DNA of 64,000 bases. It comes from Streptomyces sp. NBC_00376 (GTDB lineage Bacteria; Actinomycetota; Actinomycetes; Streptomycetales; Streptomycetaceae). Made by a program: the position numbers and the translations under genes. The notes under the pieces are model-generated. The model had not been told where the DNA came from, ran no database searches, and saw only the letters and a list, made by a program, of their open reading frames with translations. Position 1 is the stretch's first letter; each line of letters opens with the position of its first letter. The stretch is from contig NZ_CP107960.1 in NCBI RefSeq assembly GCF_036077095.1, positions 620,001 through 684,000 of the forward strand. Direction: 5' to 3'. Shown piece after piece: positions 7,461-15,973 of the stretch.

Positions 7461-7865
7461 ATGGGCCACGGAGTTGACGCGAAGACCGCTGCCACCGCGC
7501 GCGAGCGCCTCGACGTGGTGGGGGCCACCGAGGTGGCGTCCACCCTTCAGGCCCTCGCCACGCCGTCCCGGCTCCGCATTCTGGCGCGCCTCCAGGAGGG
7601 CCCCTGCCCCGCGACGGAGCTCGCCGACGCGGTCGGCATGGAGCAGTCCGCCTGCTCCCACCAGTTGCGGCTGCTGCGCAACCTCGGCCTGGTCACGGGC
7701 GAGCGCCGGGGCCGCTCGGTGATCTACGCGCTGTACGACAACCACGTGGCCGAACTCCTCGACCAGGCCCTCTTCCACGTCGAGCACCTGCGCCTGGGGC
7801 TGCACGACACCCCGGCGCAGGTCACCGCCGGGGCCGACGACGCGGTGGCCGCCGCCGGCCACTGA
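7461..7865 (+). CDS. nmtR: NmtR-like ArsR-family Ni/Co sensor repressor
   Basis: A 134-residue winged-helix ArsR protein: STLQALATPSRLRIL opens the domain and EQSACSHQLRLLRNLGLV is the recognition region. The N-terminus MGHGVD keeps His3, used with the free amine to bind Ni(II) in M. tuberculosis NmtR. The C-terminal helix keeps the other ligands: Asp93, His95, His106 and His109, with His115 further on. The conserved MGHG end fixes the start at 7461, with GGATGAGG upstream. Metal binding should release the operator at 7418-7437 and induce the P1B-4 exporter. Confidence 0.85.
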   Translation: MGHGVDAKTAATARERLDVVGATEVASTLQALATPSRLRILARLQEGPCPATELADAVGMEQSACSHQLRLLRNLGLVTGERRGRSVIYALYDNHVAELLDQALFHVEHLRLGLHDTPAQVTAGADDAVAAAGH

Positions 7866-7882
7866 GGACGGTTGCGCCCTGC

Positions 7883-7992
7883 GAGGCGGGTACGACCGTT
7901 CCAAGGGGCGGGTACAGCCGTTCCCCGGGGCGCGTACAGCCGTTGCCCGGGGCGCGTACAGCCGTTGCCCGGGGCGCGTACGGCCGTTCTAC
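7883..7992. repeat. 22-bp tandem repeat, five units
   Basis: The unit is GGGGCGCGTACAGCCGTTGC plus CC. Units three and four (7927-7970) are identical, unit two (7905-7926) and unit five (7971-7992) differ at a few bases, and the first (7883-7904) is more diverged. The array fills the gap between the convergent nmtR and hydrolase genes and reaches the hydrolase stop codon. It has no obvious coding function. Confidence 0.8.
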
Positions 7993-8822
7993 GGCGCGGG
8001 AACGGCCGCCAGGAAGTCCCCGAGGATCCGGCCGAACACCTCCGGCCTCTCCATGCTCGGGTAGTGGGCGGCACCCTCGACGATCACCCCCCGCCCGTCG
8101 GCGACCGTCCGCACCAGGCGCCGGGCCATGGCGAGGTGATCCGCCGCGTCGATGGAGCCGTTGACGGCCAGGACGGGGACCGCGATCCCGGCCGCCCGCG
8201 CCCAGGTGTCGGGAACGGGCACCCTCAGATCGACCTCGCCACCGCTGTGCTTGGACAGCGTCCGGGCCACCATCTCGCGCACCCTCACCACCACGGCGCG
8301 GTCGACGTCGTCGAGCTTGCGGTGCGGGCCCGCCACGAAGAGCATGAAGGCGTCGATCCAGCCCTCGATGTCACCCGCGCCCAGGGCGCGGGCCTGCGCG
8401 GCCAGGACCCCCTGGGCCCAGGGGTCGTCGAATTCGGGCTCGCTCGTCCCCGCCCCGCCGACGACCAGCGCACGCACCAGATCCGGGTGCTCCAGCGCGG
8501 TGTCGACAGCGGTGGCCGCACCCATCGACACTCCGGCCAGGACCGCGGGCCCCGCGTCGAGGTGGCGCAGCAGGGCGGCCAGGTCGTCGGTGTGCCGGAA
8601 GGGCCTGGTCGCATTGGCCGATCCGCCGTGCCCACGGGCGTCCGGCACGATCACCCGGTGGTGGCGCGACAGCTCCGGCACCTGGTCGTCCCACATCCCG
8701 TGGTCCAGGAATCCGCCGTGCAGCAGCACCAGCAGTGGGCCCTCGCCGGTGTCCCGGTGGACGAGGCGGCCGTCCTCGGTCTCGAAGAATTTCAGCTCGG
8801 AAGCAGCACTCATGACAACCAA
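7989..8822 (-). CDS. Alpha/beta hydrolase
   Basis: A 277-residue alpha/beta-fold hydrolase: oxyanion motif LLHGG (33-37), nucleophile elbow GVSMG (Ser99), DARGHGGS after strand 4, and the catalytic His in EGAAHYPSMERP near the C-terminus. The substrate cannot be told; relatives include carboxylesterases, lactonases and haloperoxidase-like enzymes. The preferred start is the TTG at 8820-8822, 8 nt after AGGAG; an ATG three codons on (8811-8813) is further from the Shine-Dalgarno. It is divergent from a MarR regulator and has two operator-like sites across its start, so it is probably the MarR target. Confidence 0.8.
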   Translation of the reverse strand: MVVMSAASELKFFETEDGRLVHRDTGEGPLLVLLHGGFLDHGMWDDQVPELSRHHRVIVPDARGHGGSANATRPFRHTDDLAALLRHLDAGPAVLAGVSMGAATAVDTALEHPDLVRALVVGGAGTSEPEFDDPWAQGVLAAQARALGAGDIEGWIDAFMLFVAGPHRKLDDVDRAVVVRVREMVARTLSKHSGGEVDLRVPVPDTWARAAGIAVPVLAVNGSIDAADHLAMARRLVRTVADGRGVIVEGAAHYPSMERPEVFGRILGDFLAAVPAP

Positions 8823-8860
8823 GGTGCCATCTCCTGGTCACATTGACAACCTAGGTGTCA
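8813..8860. promoter_or_regulatory. Twin MarR operator-like repeats
   Basis: TGACAACCTAGGTGTCA (8844-8860) is a near-perfect palindrome around ACCTAGGT. TGACAACCAAGGTGCCA (8813-8829) is a second, weaker copy in the same orientation, 31 bp away, about three helical turns. They cover the hydrolase start region and lie just ahead of the marR ATG at 8871, as expected for autoregulated divergent control. Confidence 0.6.
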
Positions 8861-8870
8861 TGATTGCGGG

Positions 8871-9344
8871 ATGACCGATATCGACCCGCCCCTGCCGCCC
8901 GAGGAACTGGCCCACCGGCTCACGGAGGTCTTCGCCCTGGTCGGCCCGCTCTACCGGCGTGTGCAGCGCAAGGTGGAACAGACCGCACCGATCGAGGGCC
9001 TGTCCGTCGGTGTGCGTGCCGTACTGGATCTGCTGCGCGAGAACGGCCCCATGACGGTTCCCCAAATGGGCCGGGCGCAGGCACTGAGCCGGCAGTTCGT
9101 GCAACGCATGGTCAACGACGCCGCGGCCGCGGGGCTGGTCGAGATCATCCCCAACCCCGCACACCAGCGGTCGTCGCTGGTCCGGCTGACCGCGAGCGGC
9201 CGGGCGGCGATCGACGCCGCTCTGGCCCGCGAGCAGTCGCTGCTGCGCCAGGTGGACGGGGACCTCACCGATGGCGATGTGACGGCATGCGTACGGGTGC
9301 TCGGGCGGATGCTGGAGCTCTTCGACCACGTCGACGTGGACTGA
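8871..9344 (+). CDS. MarR-family transcriptional regulator
   Basis: A 157-residue winged-helix protein. The central part (about 45-110) has the MarR order: VRAVLDLLRENGPMTVPQM, recognition helix ALSRQFVQRMVNDAAAAGLV, and the wing around NPAHQRSSLVRLTASGRAAI. Helices at both ends should form the dimer. The effector is not evident. It lies 48 bp from the divergent hydrolase start, with paired palindromes between them, and ends in a strong terminator. Confidence 0.85.
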   Translation: MTDIDPPLPPEELAHRLTEVFALVGPLYRRVQRKVEQTAPIEGLSVGVRAVLDLLRENGPMTVPQMGRAQALSRQFVQRMVNDAAAAGLVEIIPNPAHQRSSLVRLTASGRAAIDAALAREQSLLRQVDGDLTDGDVTACVRVLGRMLELFDHVDVD

Positions 9345-9353
9345 GACAGGGCG

Positions 9354-9384
9354 CCGTTCCCGCCCCGGGAGGGGGCGGGAACGG
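9354..9384 (+). terminator. Terminator of the marR gene
   Basis: CCGTTCCCGCCCC (9354-9366) pairs perfectly with GGGGCGGGAACGG (9372-9384) around a 5-nt loop, ten bases past the marR stop. It separates marR from glpF. Confidence 0.75.
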
Positions 9385-9481
9385 TGCGTATGCCACCGAG
9401 TGCGGATCCAACTGCCCCCGTCTACGCTCAGATGTGGATCTATGCCGCAAGAGGTCGTGAATCGACAGGAAGCGAGACCCC

Positions 9482-10327
9482 ATGGAGCGGCTCAAGCGGT
9501 CGGGGCTCGCCGGGGAACTCTCCGCGGAGTTCCTCGGCACGATGATTCTCATCCTCATCGGTTGTGGTGTGGTGGCCCAGGTCGTCGCGGGCGGTGCGCT
9601 CACCGATCCGCCGGGCGGCCTCGGGAATCACGACAGCATCGCCTGGGCCTGGGGGCTCGGAGTCACACTGGGCGTCTATGTGGCGGGCCGGCTCAGCGGA
9701 GCGCATCTCAACCCCGCCGTGACCCTCTCCCTCGCCGCGTTCAAGGACTTCCCCTGGAAGAAGGTGGCGCCGTACTCGCTCGCCCAGGTCGCGGGGGCGT
9801 TCGTCGCGGCGCTGCTGGTGCGGTGGAACTACACGGAGGCGCTGGCGAGGGCGGACCCGGGGCACACGATCAAGACGCAGTTCGTGTTCTCCACGCTTCC
9901 CGCCAACGGCAACCCCGCTCTTCCGGTCCACGAATGGGGAGCGTTCCGGGACCAGGTCATCGGCACCGCGATCCTCGTACTGCTCATCTTCGCGGTCACC
10001 GATCTCCTCAACACCCCGCCGGGCTCCAATCTCGGCCCGTTCATCGTGGGCCTCATCGTGGTCGCCATCGGCATGGCGTTCGGCACCAACGCCGGATACG
10101 CCATCAACCCGGCCCGTGACCTCGGCCCCCGGCTCGCGAGCTTCCTCACCGGATACGGCGGGGCGTGGCGGGATCAGTACGGGAACTTCTACTTCTGGGT
10201 GCCGATCGTGGGCCCGCTGGTCGGCGGACCACTGGGAGCGTTCGTCTACAAGGTGTTCATCGGCCGTTTCCTCCCCACGGCGGAGGAGGAACCGGAGGGA
10301 ACCATCCCCGTACCGACGGAGACGTGA
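9482..10327 (+). CDS. glpF: Glycerol facilitator, aquaglyceroporin
   Basis: A 281-residue MIP channel with six membrane segments and the two half-helix motifs NPA (77-79, in [10 protein letters not shown]) and NPARD (209-213). The Asp after the second NPA motif is characteristic of glycerol-conducting members. It lets glycerol into the cell for phosphorylation by GlpK, encoded 46 bp downstream. A GGAAGCGAG ribosome site precedes the ATG. In many Streptomyces an IclR-type GylR gene lies upstream and glpD downstream; neither is here, so this is a shortened gyl-type operon. Confidence 0.92.
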   Translation: MERLKRSGLAGELSAEFLGTMILILIGCGVVAQVVAGGALTDPPGGLGNHDSIAWAWGLGVTLGVYVAGRLSGAHLNPAVTLSLAAFKDFPWKKVAPYSLAQVAGAFVAALLVRWNYTEALARADPGHTIKTQFVFSTLPANGNPALPVHEWGAFRDQVIGTAILVLLIFAVTDLLNTPPGSNLGPFIVGLIVVAIGMAFGTNAGYAINPARDLGPRLASFLTGYGGAWRDQYGNFYFWVPIVGPLVGGPLGAFVYKVFIGRFLPTAEEEPEGTIPVPTET

Positions 10328-10373
10328 CGCCCGGTCCCTTCACCGAGCCCGGACTCAGGAGAGGCAGCATGCC

Positions 10374-11891
10374 ATGGCGGACTTCATCGGCGCAGTGGAC
10401 CAGGGCACCACCAGCAGCCGCTTCATGATCTTCGATCACGACGGCAACGAAGTGGCCAGACACCAGTTGGAGCACGAACAGATCCTGCCCCGCCCCGGCT
10501 GGGTGGAGCACGATCCGGTGGAGATCTGGGAGCGCACCAACTCGGTGATGCAGAACGCCCTGCGCACCGGTGGTCTCAGCGGCACGGATCTCGACGCCAT
10601 CGGGATCACCAACCAGCGCGAGACGACCGTCGTCTGGGACCCCCGAACCGGCCGTCCGTACTGCAACGCCATCGTGTGGCAGGACACCCGTACCGACTCG
10701 ATCGCCCAAACCCTGGAGAACGAGGGGCACGGCGAGGTCATCCGGCGCAAGTCGGGGCTTCCTCCGGCCACTTACTTCTCCGGCGGGAAGATCAAGTGGA
10801 TTCTCGAGAACGTCGAGGGGGTCCGCGAGGCCGCGGAGCGTGGGCACGCGGTGTTCGGGAACACGGACTCCTGGGTGTTGTGGAATCTCACCGGCGGCCC
10901 CGACGGCGGCACCCACGCCACCGATGCGACCAATGCCAGCCGCACGATGCTGATGAACCTGGAGACGCTCGACTGGGACGACGAGCTGCTGGACATCTTC
11001 GGCATCACCCGGGCGATGCTCCCCACCATCAATCCCTCCTCCGACGCTCAGGCGTACGGCCGCACCCGCACCTCGCGTCCGCTGCGGGCCGCCGTCCCGG
11101 TCACCGGGGTGCTCGGCGACCAGCAGGCGGCCACCGTGGGGCAGGTGTGCTTCGAGCCGGGCGAGGCGAAGAACACGTACGGCACCGGCAACTTCCTGCT
11201 GCTCAACACCGGTACGAAGCCCATCCGGTCGCAGCACGGCCTGCTCACCACGGTCGCCTACCGGTTCGGGCAGAGCCCTGCGGTCTACGCCCTGGAGGGG
11301 TCGATCGCGGTCACCGGGTCCGCGGTGCAGTGGCTGCGGGACCAGATGAAGATCATCACCGATGCGGCGGAGAGCGAGCGGCTGGCCCGGTCCGTCGCGG
11401 ACAACGGCGGGATGTACTTCGTGCCGGCTTTCTCGGGGCTCTTCGCCCCGTACTGGCGCTCGGACGCCCGCGGCGCCATCGTCGGTCTGGCCAGGTACAA
11501 CACCAACGCCCATCTGGCGAGGGCCACTCTGGAGGCGATCTGCTACCAGAGCCGGGACGTGGTGGAGGCGATGGAGCAGGACTCCGGTGTCCATCTCGAC
11601 GTGCTGAAGGTCGACGGCGGGGTCACGGCCAACGACCTGTGCATGCAGATCCAGGCCGATGTGCTCGGTGTCCCTGTCAGCCGCCCGGTGGTCGCCGAGA
11701 CGACCGCGCTCGGCGCCGCCTACGCCGCCGGTCTCGCCACCGGATTCTGGCGGGACCAGGACGAGTTGCGCGAGCACTGGCAGGAGTCGAAGCGCTGGGA
11801 ACCGCAGTGGAGCGAGGAGCAGCGGGCGGGGGGTTACGCGAACTGGAAACGGGCGGTGGAGCGCACCCTGGACTGGGTCAGCGTGGGATGA
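10374..11891 (+). CDS. glpK: Glycerol kinase
   Basis: A 505-residue FGGY-family kinase of normal length: N-terminal phosphate loop [11 protein letters not shown] (Asp9), [37 protein letters not shown], and C-terminal [16 protein letters not shown] that closes the ATP site. It makes sn-glycerol 3-phosphate from glycerol and ATP in the cytoplasm. The ATG at 10374 follows CAGGAGAGGC. It is co-transcribed with glpF, and a hairpin at 11900-11943 ends the unit. No glpD follows, so oxidation of the product must be encoded elsewhere. Confidence 0.95.
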   Translation: MADFIGAVDQGTTSSRFMIFDHDGNEVARHQLEHEQILPRPGWVEHDPVEIWERTNSVMQNALRTGGLSGTDLDAIGITNQRETTVVWDPRTGRPYCNAIVWQDTRTDSIAQTLENEGHGEVIRRKSGLPPATYFSGGKIKWILENVEGVREAAERGHAVFGNTDSWVLWNLTGGPDGGTHATDATNASRTMLMNLETLDWDDELLDIFGITRAMLPTINPSSDAQAYGRTRTSRPLRAAVPVTGVLGDQQAATVGQVCFEPGEAKNTYGTGNFLLLNTGTKPIRSQHGLLTTVAYRFGQSPAVYALEGSIAVTGSAVQWLRDQMKIITDAAESERLARSVADNGGMYFVPAFSGLFAPYWRSDARGAIVGLARYNTNAHLARATLEAICYQSRDVVEAMEQDSGVHLDVLKVDGGVTANDLCMQIQADVLGVPVSRPVVAETTALGAAYAAGLATGFWRDQDELREHWQESKRWEPQWSEEQRAGGYANWKRAVERTLDWVSVG

Positions 11892-11899
11892 CGGTCCGA

Positions 11900-11943
11900 C
11901 GCACTGTGCGGGCGTGCCCGGCCGGGCGGGCCCGCACAGTGCG
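11900..11943. terminator. Bidirectional terminator between glpK and the NRPS operon
   Basis: CGCACTGTGCGGGC (11900-11913) and GCCCGCACAGTGCG (11930-11943) form a perfect 14-bp stem between the convergent ends of glpK and the thioesterase-peptidase gene. Confidence 0.75.
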
Positions 11944-11951
11944 CCAGGGGC

Positions 11952-14222
11952 TCAGGCCCGCGTCCGCAGTCCGGCCAGGAGTTGGTAGACGGTCTCGGTG
12001 CCCTGTCGCAGTGCTTCGACGCCGATGTGTTCGTCCGTGCCGTGCATGCGCTTGAGCATGTCCCGGTTCACGGTGAACGGGTACATGCCGTACACGGGTA
12101 CGTTCTGTTCCCGGAACGGCACCGCGCTGGTGACCGCCTCGAACTGGCAGGCGGTGGCCCGTACTCCGGGGTGGGTCCGGCGTACAGCGCTCTGCCAGGC
12201 GCGGAAGACGTCCGTGTCGTAGTCGGAGTCGGGTGTGGCCAGATAGCCGCGCAATCGGTCCAGGGCCTGCCGCTCGCTCTCGCCCGGATTTCCGACCACA
12301 CTCAGAGTCGCCCGGTTACCGATCAGCGAGCGGAGCTCGGCGACGATGCGTCCGGGGTCATCGGCCCCCGGCAGGAAGGCCGCCCGGAACTCCGCGGTCG
12401 CGGTGCCCGGCACGATGCTCGGGTAGTAGCCGGACTGGGCGGAGGTGAAGGCGAGCGTGGTCCGCAGCATCGCGTTGTGCAGCTCCGGGGTCTCGCTGAG
12501 CCGCACCACCGCTTCCCCCGCCCGGTCCCGCCGCTGGTCCGTGCGGGCCGCCAGCATCTCCCGGAGCGCCTCGGCGAACGGCCGGTCGGTGGTGGCCTCG
12601 GCCAGTTCGGCGAAGTACTGCCGGGACAGCGCGTTCGGGCGGATGTGGGCACGCCACCCCCCGAGTTGGTCGAGCACCTCGCCCAGCCGGATCACCGCCT
12701 GTCCGCTGAACGGCTTGGAGGTGTGGGTGGCGTACGACGCGGTCTCCAGGCGCAGCAGCAGGGAGCGCTTGTCGTTGCAGGTGAGCGAGGCGATCATGGG
12801 CGTGGTGCCGTCGCGCTGGTTGAGTACCCAGCCGCCCTCGGTGATGACCGCGCCCGCCGCCACCTTGCCCGGGTGTTCCGTGAGGAACCAGCGCACGCCG
12901 TAGGGGCCCTGTTCCTCGTCGCAGTCGGACCAGAGGACGATGTCGCGGTCGAAGGCCGCTCCCTCGCGGACATGGCGCAGCAGAGCGGCGACGAAGGCGG
13001 CGTTGACGCCCTTCATGTCCAGCGAGCCGCGACCATACAGTTTGCCGTCCTTGATCTCCGCGGCGAAGGGGTCCGTCTCCCATCTGTCGCCGATGGCGGG
13101 TACCACGTCGGAGTGGCCGAGCAGGATCAGGGGCTTCTTCGTGATCGGTCCGCTGCCGGGTACGCGGGCGAAGAAGTGGACGTTGCCGTCCTTCGGAGTG
13201 GGCACGATCTCGGTTCCGACTCCGGCATCCCGGAAGATGCCCTGGAGCATCCGGGCGAACGGCAGGGTGACCGCGCCGTCGCCGGGGTTGCTGGTGTTCT
13301 GGCGGATCATGGCGACGGCCAGGGCCACGGGGTCGGTGGGATCGCCGTCGAAGGAGGCTCCGGCCGTCCCCGTCGGCGCGTCGGCCCGCGCCGCAGGTGA
13401 CGCCGATGCCACCGCGCCGAGGCCCAGCACCGTGGACGCGACGGCCGTCGCGCCGGCACCGAGCACGGAACGCCGTGACGGCCGAATTCCGGGAAGTCCG
13501 TCGAGGCAGGCGGAGATGACCGCGGCAGGATTCTCCTGGTGGGCGTAATGACCGCCCCCGACGGACTTCAGGGTGCATTCGCCCCGGGTCCACTCGGCCC
13601 AGCGGCGCACGGTGACCTCGGGCACGTGCGGGTCGTCGGTGGCCCACACCGCACGCAACTCGACCTGCGGAACGGTCCCCCGCCGGCCGTCGTACCGGGC
13701 GGCCAGCCGCAGATCGGCGATGACGGGAGGCAGCAGCACCTCCTCGAACTCGGGGTCCGCAAGCAGCTCCGGGTCGGTCAGTCCGGTTCCGGCGACGAAG
13801 GCGCGGGCGTCCTCGACGGTCACGTCCTCGCCTCGGCCGTGGAAGTCGCCGGGGCACTGCCCGGCAACGGCGCACAGCCGCGTGACGGGCACCCCGGCGT
13901 CGAGCAGCCGGCGGCAGGTCTCGTACGCCAGCAGGGCGCCGAGGCTGACTCCGATCAGTACCAGCCGTCGCCCGCCCAGCAGTTCGCGTGTCCCGGCCGC
14001 CACCGCGTCGGCGTAGGCGGCCATGTCGGTGACGGGCTCCTCGTCGACGCGGGTCCCGCGGCCCGGCGGTGCGACGAACGCGAGGGTGGTGTCCTCGGGA
14101 GTCAGGCCCCGCCAGCTCGCGAACGTCGAGCCGTGGGCGCCGGTGGGTGCGAAGCAGACGGCGAGGGTACCTGTGGCGGAGCCCTGCTGCTCGCCCGGCA
14201 CTGTCAGCCATGGGTCGTTCAT
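11952..14222 (-). CDS. Type II thioesterase fused to an M20-family metallopeptidase
   Basis: A 756-residue protein, last gene of the NRPS operon. Residues 1-245 are a GrsT-like thioesterase: nucleophile in GVSLG (Ser93) and the His in VGGGHYAHQENP (His225). Residues 246-280 look like a Tat signal: RPSRRSVLGAG (Arg250-251), a hydrophobic run, and AARADA. From about 295 the rest is an M20 hydrolase with its metal ligands: GHSDVV (His370), RGSLDMKG (Asp402), DEEQG (Glu436-437) and a C-terminal HGTDEH. Its ATG overlaps the NRPS stop. No usable start lies ahead of the twin Arg, so the fusion looks real. An export signal in mid-protein is odd; the M20 half may trim or mature the peptide. Confidence 0.85.
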   Translation of the reverse strand: MNDPWLTVPGEQQGSATGTLAVCFAPTGAHGSTFASWRGLTPEDTTLAFVAPPGRGTRVDEEPVTDMAAYADAVAAGTRELLGGRRLVLIGVSLGALLAYETCRRLLDAGVPVTRLCAVAGQCPGDFHGRGEDVTVEDARAFVAGTGLTDPELLADPEFEEVLLPPVIADLRLAARYDGRRGTVPQVELRAVWATDDPHVPEVTVRRWAEWTRGECTLKSVGGGHYAHQENPAAVISACLDGLPGIRPSRRSVLGAGATAVASTVLGLGAVASASPAARADAPTGTAGASFDGDPTDPVALAVAMIRQNTSNPGDGAVTLPFARMLQGIFRDAGVGTEIVPTPKDGNVHFFARVPGSGPITKKPLILLGHSDVVPAIGDRWETDPFAAEIKDGKLYGRGSLDMKGVNAAFVAALLRHVREGAAFDRDIVLWSDCDEEQGPYGVRWFLTEHPGKVAAGAVITEGGWVLNQRDGTTPMIASLTCNDKRSLLLRLETASYATHTSKPFSGQAVIRLGEVLDQLGGWRAHIRPNALSRQYFAELAEATTDRPFAEALREMLAARTDQRRDRAGEAVVRLSETPELHNAMLRTTLAFTSAQSGYYPSIVPGTATAEFRAAFLPGADDPGRIVAELRSLIGNRATLSVVGNPGESERQALDRLRGYLATPDSDYDTDVFRAWQSAVRRTHPGVRATACQFEAVTSAVPFREQNVPVYGMYPFTVNRDMLKRMHGTDEHIGVEALRQGTETVYQLLAGLRTRA

Positions 14223-15973
14223 TTCTGCTCCTCCTGCTGGATCTCGCGGCACAGGGCGGCGATCGCGGTGACGGTGGGTGCGCCGAGGATGCGGCGCAGC
14301 GGCACGCGGCGGCCCGCCGTCGCCGCCAGCCGGTTGGCGAGCCGGACGGCGAGCAGGGAGTGGCCTCCGGCGTCGAAGAAGTTCTGGTCCGCCGATGCGG
14401 GCGGTGTGCCGAGCAGTTCCTGCCAGAGCGCGGCGACTGCGGTCTCGGTGGCGTCGGACGGGGTGAATCCGGCCACCCGTTCCTGACCGATGCCTGCCAC
14501 GAGTGTGCCCAGGGCGGTGCGGTCCAGCTTGCCGTTGGTGCTCAGCGGGAGCCGTGGGACCTGCTGGATGCGGGCGGGCACCATGTAGTCGGGCAGCCGG
14601 TCGCGCAGATACGCGCGCAGTGCGGCGGCGCCGGTCTCCTCGTCGGCGGTGACACAGGCGACGATGCGTGTTTCGCCGTCCTCGGTCTCCGCGTAGGCCC
14701 CCGCGTCGGTGACGTCCGGTGCCTTGCGCAGGGTGGCCTCGATCTCCTCCAGCTCGACGCGGTAGCCGCGCACCTTGACCTGGTTGTCGGCGCGTCCGGT
14801 GATCTCCAGCACGGAGTCGGGGAGTTGACGGCCACGGTCGCCGGTGCGGTAGTGCAGGACTCCGGCGTCATCGGTGGTGAAGCGGTCCTCGCCGTCGCCG
14901 CCGACATAGCCGAGGGCGAGTGGTGGTCCGGAGACCCACACCTCGCCGGTCACACCGGCCGGGAGGCGTCGGCCGAGCCGGTCACGGACCGTGAGCGAGG
15001 CGCCCGCCACGGGGCTGCCCACGGGGACGCGTTCGGCGTCGGCGGGCAGCCGGACGGTGTCGTAGGCGGCGACGTTGGAGGCGGTCTCCGTCATGCCGTA
15101 CAGGTTGAGCAGGATGGTGTCGGGCCAGACCTCGCGGAAGCGCAGGACGGTTTCCACGGGCAGGGTGTCGGCGCCGCTGGTGACCAGCACCGGGCGGTGC
15201 CCGTCGGGGCGTCCGGCGCACTCCTGGAGCAGTCCGGCGATCAGCTGCGGGGTCAGGAAGAGATGGGTGATCCGTTCCTGCTCGACGGCGGCGGCGAAGA
15301 GCACCGGATCGAGGAGTTCATCGGTGGCGAGCACGACGGACGGGACGCCCTTGAGCAGTCCGCCCAGCAGTTCCCAGGGCGAGGCGACCAGTGCCAGTGA
15401 CTTCTGGACGGCGAGCACCGCGTTCTCGGGGAACGGGTGGTCCTGCCACATCCACTCCAGCCGGCCACGGACCGAACGGTGGCTGATGCGTACGCCCTTG
15501 GGGTTTCCGGTGGTCCCCGAGGTGTAGACGATGTGGAACAGTGCGTCCTCGTCGGGCTTCTGCTCGGGGGCCTGGTGCAGCGGGCCCTCGGCCAGGGGTG
15601 CCAGTGTGACGCGGGGGGCGTCCAGGGTGGGGAACTGGTCGAGTCCGGGCTCGGCCAGCACGCAGTGCGGCCCGGTCTCCTCCACCATCCGGCGCTGCCG
15701 TCGCACGGGTATCGCGGGGTCCAGCCCGAGGTAGGCGGCGCCGGTCTTCAGTACGGCGAGGACGCCCGCGACGGCGGCGGGCCCGCGCTGGGCGGCGAGT
15801 GCCACCAGCGAGCCCGGGCCGGTGCCCTTGGCGGTGAGCCGGGCGGCCAGCCGGCCGCTCCATTCGTCGAGTTCGCGGTAGGTGACGCTGGTGCCGGTGT
15901 GGCGCAGGGCGACGGCCCGGGGGTGGGCCGCCACCTGCTCGGCGAAGCGTTCCAGCAGGGTCGGCGTGGTCAT
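14219..15973 (-). CDS. NRPS adenylation-thiolation protein (A-T)
   Basis: A 584-residue two-domain NRPS. The adenylation domain has YTSGTTGNPKG (150-160), GMTET and the later YRTGDRGR and NGKLDRT motifs. The carrier domain has GGHSLL with pantetheine Ser539. In the region that normally reads FDxSxW the sequence is LVASPW (195-200), so the Asp that holds the alpha-amino group (GrsA Asp235) is replaced by Val196. The substrate is probably not a standard alpha-amino acid, or is bound differently. There is no condensation domain; the C domain ending the upstream protein presumably serves this carrier. The start overlaps the previous stop (ATGA). Confidence 0.88.
   Translation of the reverse strand: MTTPTLLERFAEQVAAHPRAVALRHTGTSVTYRELDEWSGRLAARLTAKGTGPGSLVALAAQRGPAAVAGVLAVLKTGAAYLGLDPAIPVRRQRRMVEETGPHCVLAEPGLDQFPTLDAPRVTLAPLAEGPLHQAPEQKPDEDALFHIVYTSGTTGNPKGVRISHRSVRGRLEWMWQDHPFPENAVLAVQKSLALVASPWELLGGLLKGVPSVVLATDELLDPVLFAAAVEQERITHLFLTPQLIAGLLQECAGRPDGHRPVLVTSGADTLPVETVLRFREVWPDTILLNLYGMTETASNVAAYDTVRLPADAERVPVGSPVAGASLTVRDRLGRRLPAGVTGEVWVSGPPLALGYVGGDGEDRFTTDDAGVLHYRTGDRGRQLPDSVLEITGRADNQVKVRGYRVELEEIEATLRKAPDVTDAGAYAETEDGETRIVACVTADEETGAAALRAYLRDRLPDYMVPARIQQVPRLPLSTNGKLDRTALGTLVAGIGQERVAGFTPSDATETAVAALWQELLGTPPASADQNFFDAGGHSLLAVRLANRLAATAGRRVPLRRILGAPTVTAIAALCREIQQEEQK

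Noticed and set aside
4324..7722. A very long rightward open frame across the DUF305-ATPase region
   Set aside because: It is antisense to three well-supported genes, has no family motifs, and is rich in Gly/Arg/His as expected from a GC-rich shadow frame.
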